Shown one piece after another: positions 62,733-64,000 of a DNA stretch of 64,000 nucleotides. Location: contig NZ_QNRV01000008.1 in NCBI RefSeq assembly GCF_003315195.1, positions 1 to 64,000 on the forward strand. The letters are read 5' to 3'. The notes beneath the pieces were generated by a model. That model was not told the DNA's origin. It saw only the letters and a program-made list of their open reading frames with translations, and searched no databases. How positions within the stretch are numbered: position 1 is the stretch's first letter; the number at the start of each line of letters is the position of its first letter. A program made the translations under genes and the position numbers. The stretch comes from Sutterella wadsworthensis (GTDB taxonomy: Bacteria; Pseudomonadota; Gammaproteobacteria; Burkholderiales; Burkholderiaceae_F).

Positions 62733-63566
62733 ATGACAAAACCTACTGAAGGCGCCTTGTCCGCCAAAGACGGTACGTCTTCCGAGCGCGTTCAAACGGA
62801 CGCAGAATCGGCCGGTTCTGAAGCTCTCGCCTCTTCCAAAGCCGTGAGCCAATCGGACCATGAGGATGCCTGGTCCGACTTTTGGGCCGGCGCACGCTCA
62901 ACCCTGCCGATCATGATCGGTATTTTGCCGCTCGGCTTTATTCTCGGCACGCAAGGCGCGCAGCACGGGCTCTCGGCCATCGGCATGGCCATCATGTGTG
63001 CCTTCAACTTTGCGGGCGGCAGTGAATTTGCCGCTGTGGCGCTCTGGAGCTCGGCACCGAGCTTTATTGTTATTGTCTGCGCGACTTGGCTGATCAACTG
63101 CCGGCATATTGTGCTGGGCGCTGCGCTCACGCCTTTTATGCAGAGCGCGAAAGTGTCAACGCCAAGGAGCCTCCTCGCCTTTTTCGTCATGTGCGATGAA
63201 ACGTGGGCACTGTCCATGCAGGAAGTGCATCGCCGCCGCAAGGCGGGGCGCCCTGCTGCTGAGCTCTTCTCCTTTTCCTACCACATGGGCGTCGGCGTAA
63301 CGCTTTGGACCTCGTGGTTCATGGTCGCTGCGATTGGCGCCGCTGTCGGCGGGTCGCTCGGCGACCTGACCCGCTGGGGGTTCCTGATGGCTTTCCCGGC
63401 CACCTTCATCGGTCTCGTGGCGGCGATGCGGCCGGCGCTTTCCAAATCCGGCCCGATGGCCGCCTCGGCGCTCGTCGCGGCCGGGTCGAGCCTCTTTGTG
63501 CCGCTTCACTGGAGTATTCTCCTCGGCACCATTACCGGTCTGGTTCTGGCAGCGGTGAGCGAATAA
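62733..63566 (+). CDS. azlC: AzlC-family branched-chain amino acid exporter subunit
   Basis: The 277-residue protein has an N-terminal hydrophilic part of about 45 residues followed by AzlC/YgaZ membrane segments: ARSTLPIMIGILPLGFILGT, GLSAIGMAIMCAFNFAGGSE, WLINCRHIVLGAALTPFM. AzlC acts with AzlD to export branched-chain amino acids. The start at 62733 is tentative: no ribosome-binding site is clear and the frame is open further upstream to 62562. It is thirteen bases before azlD. Confidence 0.8.
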   Translation: MTKPTEGALSAKDGTSSERVQTDAESAGSEALASSKAVSQSDHEDAWSDFWAGARSTLPIMIGILPLGFILGTQGAQHGLSAIGMAIMCAFNFAGGSEFAAVALWSSAPSFIVIVCATWLINCRHIVLGAALTPFMQSAKVSTPRSLLAFFVMCDETWALSMQEVHRRRKAGRPAAELFSFSYHMGVGVTLWTSWFMVAAIGAAVGGSLGDLTRWGFLMAFPATFIGLVAAMRPALSKSGPMAASALVAAGSSLFVPLHWSILLGTITGLVLAAVSE

Positions 63567-63579
63567 GGAGAACACGAAG

Positions 63580-63906
63580 ATGTCCGATACGCTACGCACT
63601 ATTTTCGCCCTGCCCTCGCTTCAGGAATTCATCGTTATCTGCGGCATGCTGCTTGCCACCTACTCCACACGCCTGATCGGCTGGCTGGTGCTTCGCCGTC
63701 ATCCCGTGTCGCCGCGCATGCAGCGCATTCTGGATGCCGCGCCCTGCTGCGTAATGATTTCCATCGCCGCACCGGCCTTTATGACGACAAACATTGTGAC
63801 GCTCGTGACGCTCGCGGCCACGGTCGTTGTGGCCCTGAAGACCAATTTGGCGATCACGATTGTCTTCGCGGTGGCCTTCAATGCACTCCTGCAGACCTTC
63901 TTCTAA
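63580..63906 (+). CDS. azlD: AzlD-family branched-chain amino acid transport subunit
   Basis: The 108-residue protein has four hydrophobic helices typical of AzlD/YgaH (LQEFIVICGMLLATYSTRLI, ILDAAPCCVMISIAAPAFM, LVTLAATVVVALKTNLAIT). AAGGAG lies ten bases before the ATG. It follows azlC by thirteen bases and forms the second subunit of the exporter. A terminator follows. Confidence 0.85.
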   Translation: MSDTLRTIFALPSLQEFIVICGMLLATYSTRLIGWLVLRRHPVSPRMQRILDAAPCCVMISIAAPAFMTTNIVTLVTLAATVVVALKTNLAITIVFAVAFNALLQTFF

Positions 63907-63934
63907 AGTCTGGGAGACATATTGGCGCTCAATA

Positions 63935-63968
63935 CGGCTCGAACTTCGCATGTTCGAGCCGTTTTTTT
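63935..63968 (+). terminator. Rho-independent terminator of azlCD
   Basis: CGGCTCGAAC (63935-63944) and GTTCGAGCCG (63952-63961) form a perfect 10-bp stem with a 7-base loop, followed by seven T (63962-63968). Confidence 0.9.
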
Positions 63969-64000
63969 AGGGGTTTGAAGGCTCGAGCAGAATCGTACAG

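Noticed and set aside
1-64000. tRNA, rRNA, riboswitch or prophage genes
   Set aside because: I saw no cloverleaf, rRNA segment, conserved riboswitch core or phage structural gene while reading both strands. A covariance-model search could still find a riboswitch I missed.

Overview
The window looks like a chromosomal segment of a Gram-negative, anaerobic or microaerophilic, host-associated betaproteobacterium, most like Sutterellaceae (Sutterella/Parasutterella group). This is inferred from the protein mix: betaproteobacterial-type porins, an H-NS protein with a TWTGRGRKP motif, arylsulfate sulfotransferase, flavocytochrome-c-type reductases, class III ribonucleotide reductase, DcuC and autotransporters. 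There is no rRNA, tRNA or CRISPR array to confirm it, and no intact mobile element.

Layout. 1-1245: end of an outer-membrane barrel gene, its terminator, and an orphan double helix-turn-helix gene followed by gene-poor DNA. 1246-10262: OFA-type MFS carrier, LysE-type exporter and a large SNF2 helicase on the minus strand, divergent from a tandem AAA+ ATPase. 10431-15425: TonB-dependent receptor followed by an SbmA/YddA-type ABC protein, then an AEC carrier. 15790-22525: htpG, a porin, and a Tat-exported FMN/FAD reductase divergent from a MerR regulator. 22585-28548: a Fic AMPylase behind a perfect palindrome, the remains of what looks like a metal-chelate binding-protein gene, a second YddA-type ABC protein and a second TonB-dependent receptor under a good Fur box. 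28928-36780: nrdDG with NrdR-like boxes, adenosine deaminase, DcuC and MATE. 36889-44333: an autotransporter whose promoter holds an 11-G tract between -35 and -10, then LysR, arylsulfate sulfotransferase and a porin. 44346-48559: a metal P-type ATPase with two CsoR-type operators, csoR, and an NSS-family symporter. 48821-50794: an acyltransferase-3/SGNH gene broken by one in-frame stop. 51312-57481: nikABCDE plus an AstE/aspartoacylase-like hydrolase. 57625-63968: cupin, H-NS, a LysR regulator and a fumarate-reductase-like flavoprotein, an ABM monooxygenase and azlCD.

Themes. Metal acquisition and homeostasis recurs: two receptor-plus-YddA modules, nik, CsoR with its ATPase, and Fur-like boxes. 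Anaerobic respiration and use of host-derived compounds also recurs: two periplasmic flavin reductases with divergent or adjacent regulators, DcuC, and the sulfotransferase beside its own porin. The surface is shaped by an autotransporter that is probably phase variable.

The strongest candidates for new biology are the phase-variable autotransporter promoter (39368-39394), the repeated TonB receptor/SbmA-YddA pairing, the Fic gene with its 15-bp palindrome, and the divergent SNF2/tandem AAA+ pair. Start codons below were chosen by ribosome-binding site, signal peptide or family alignment from memory. No database search was possible.
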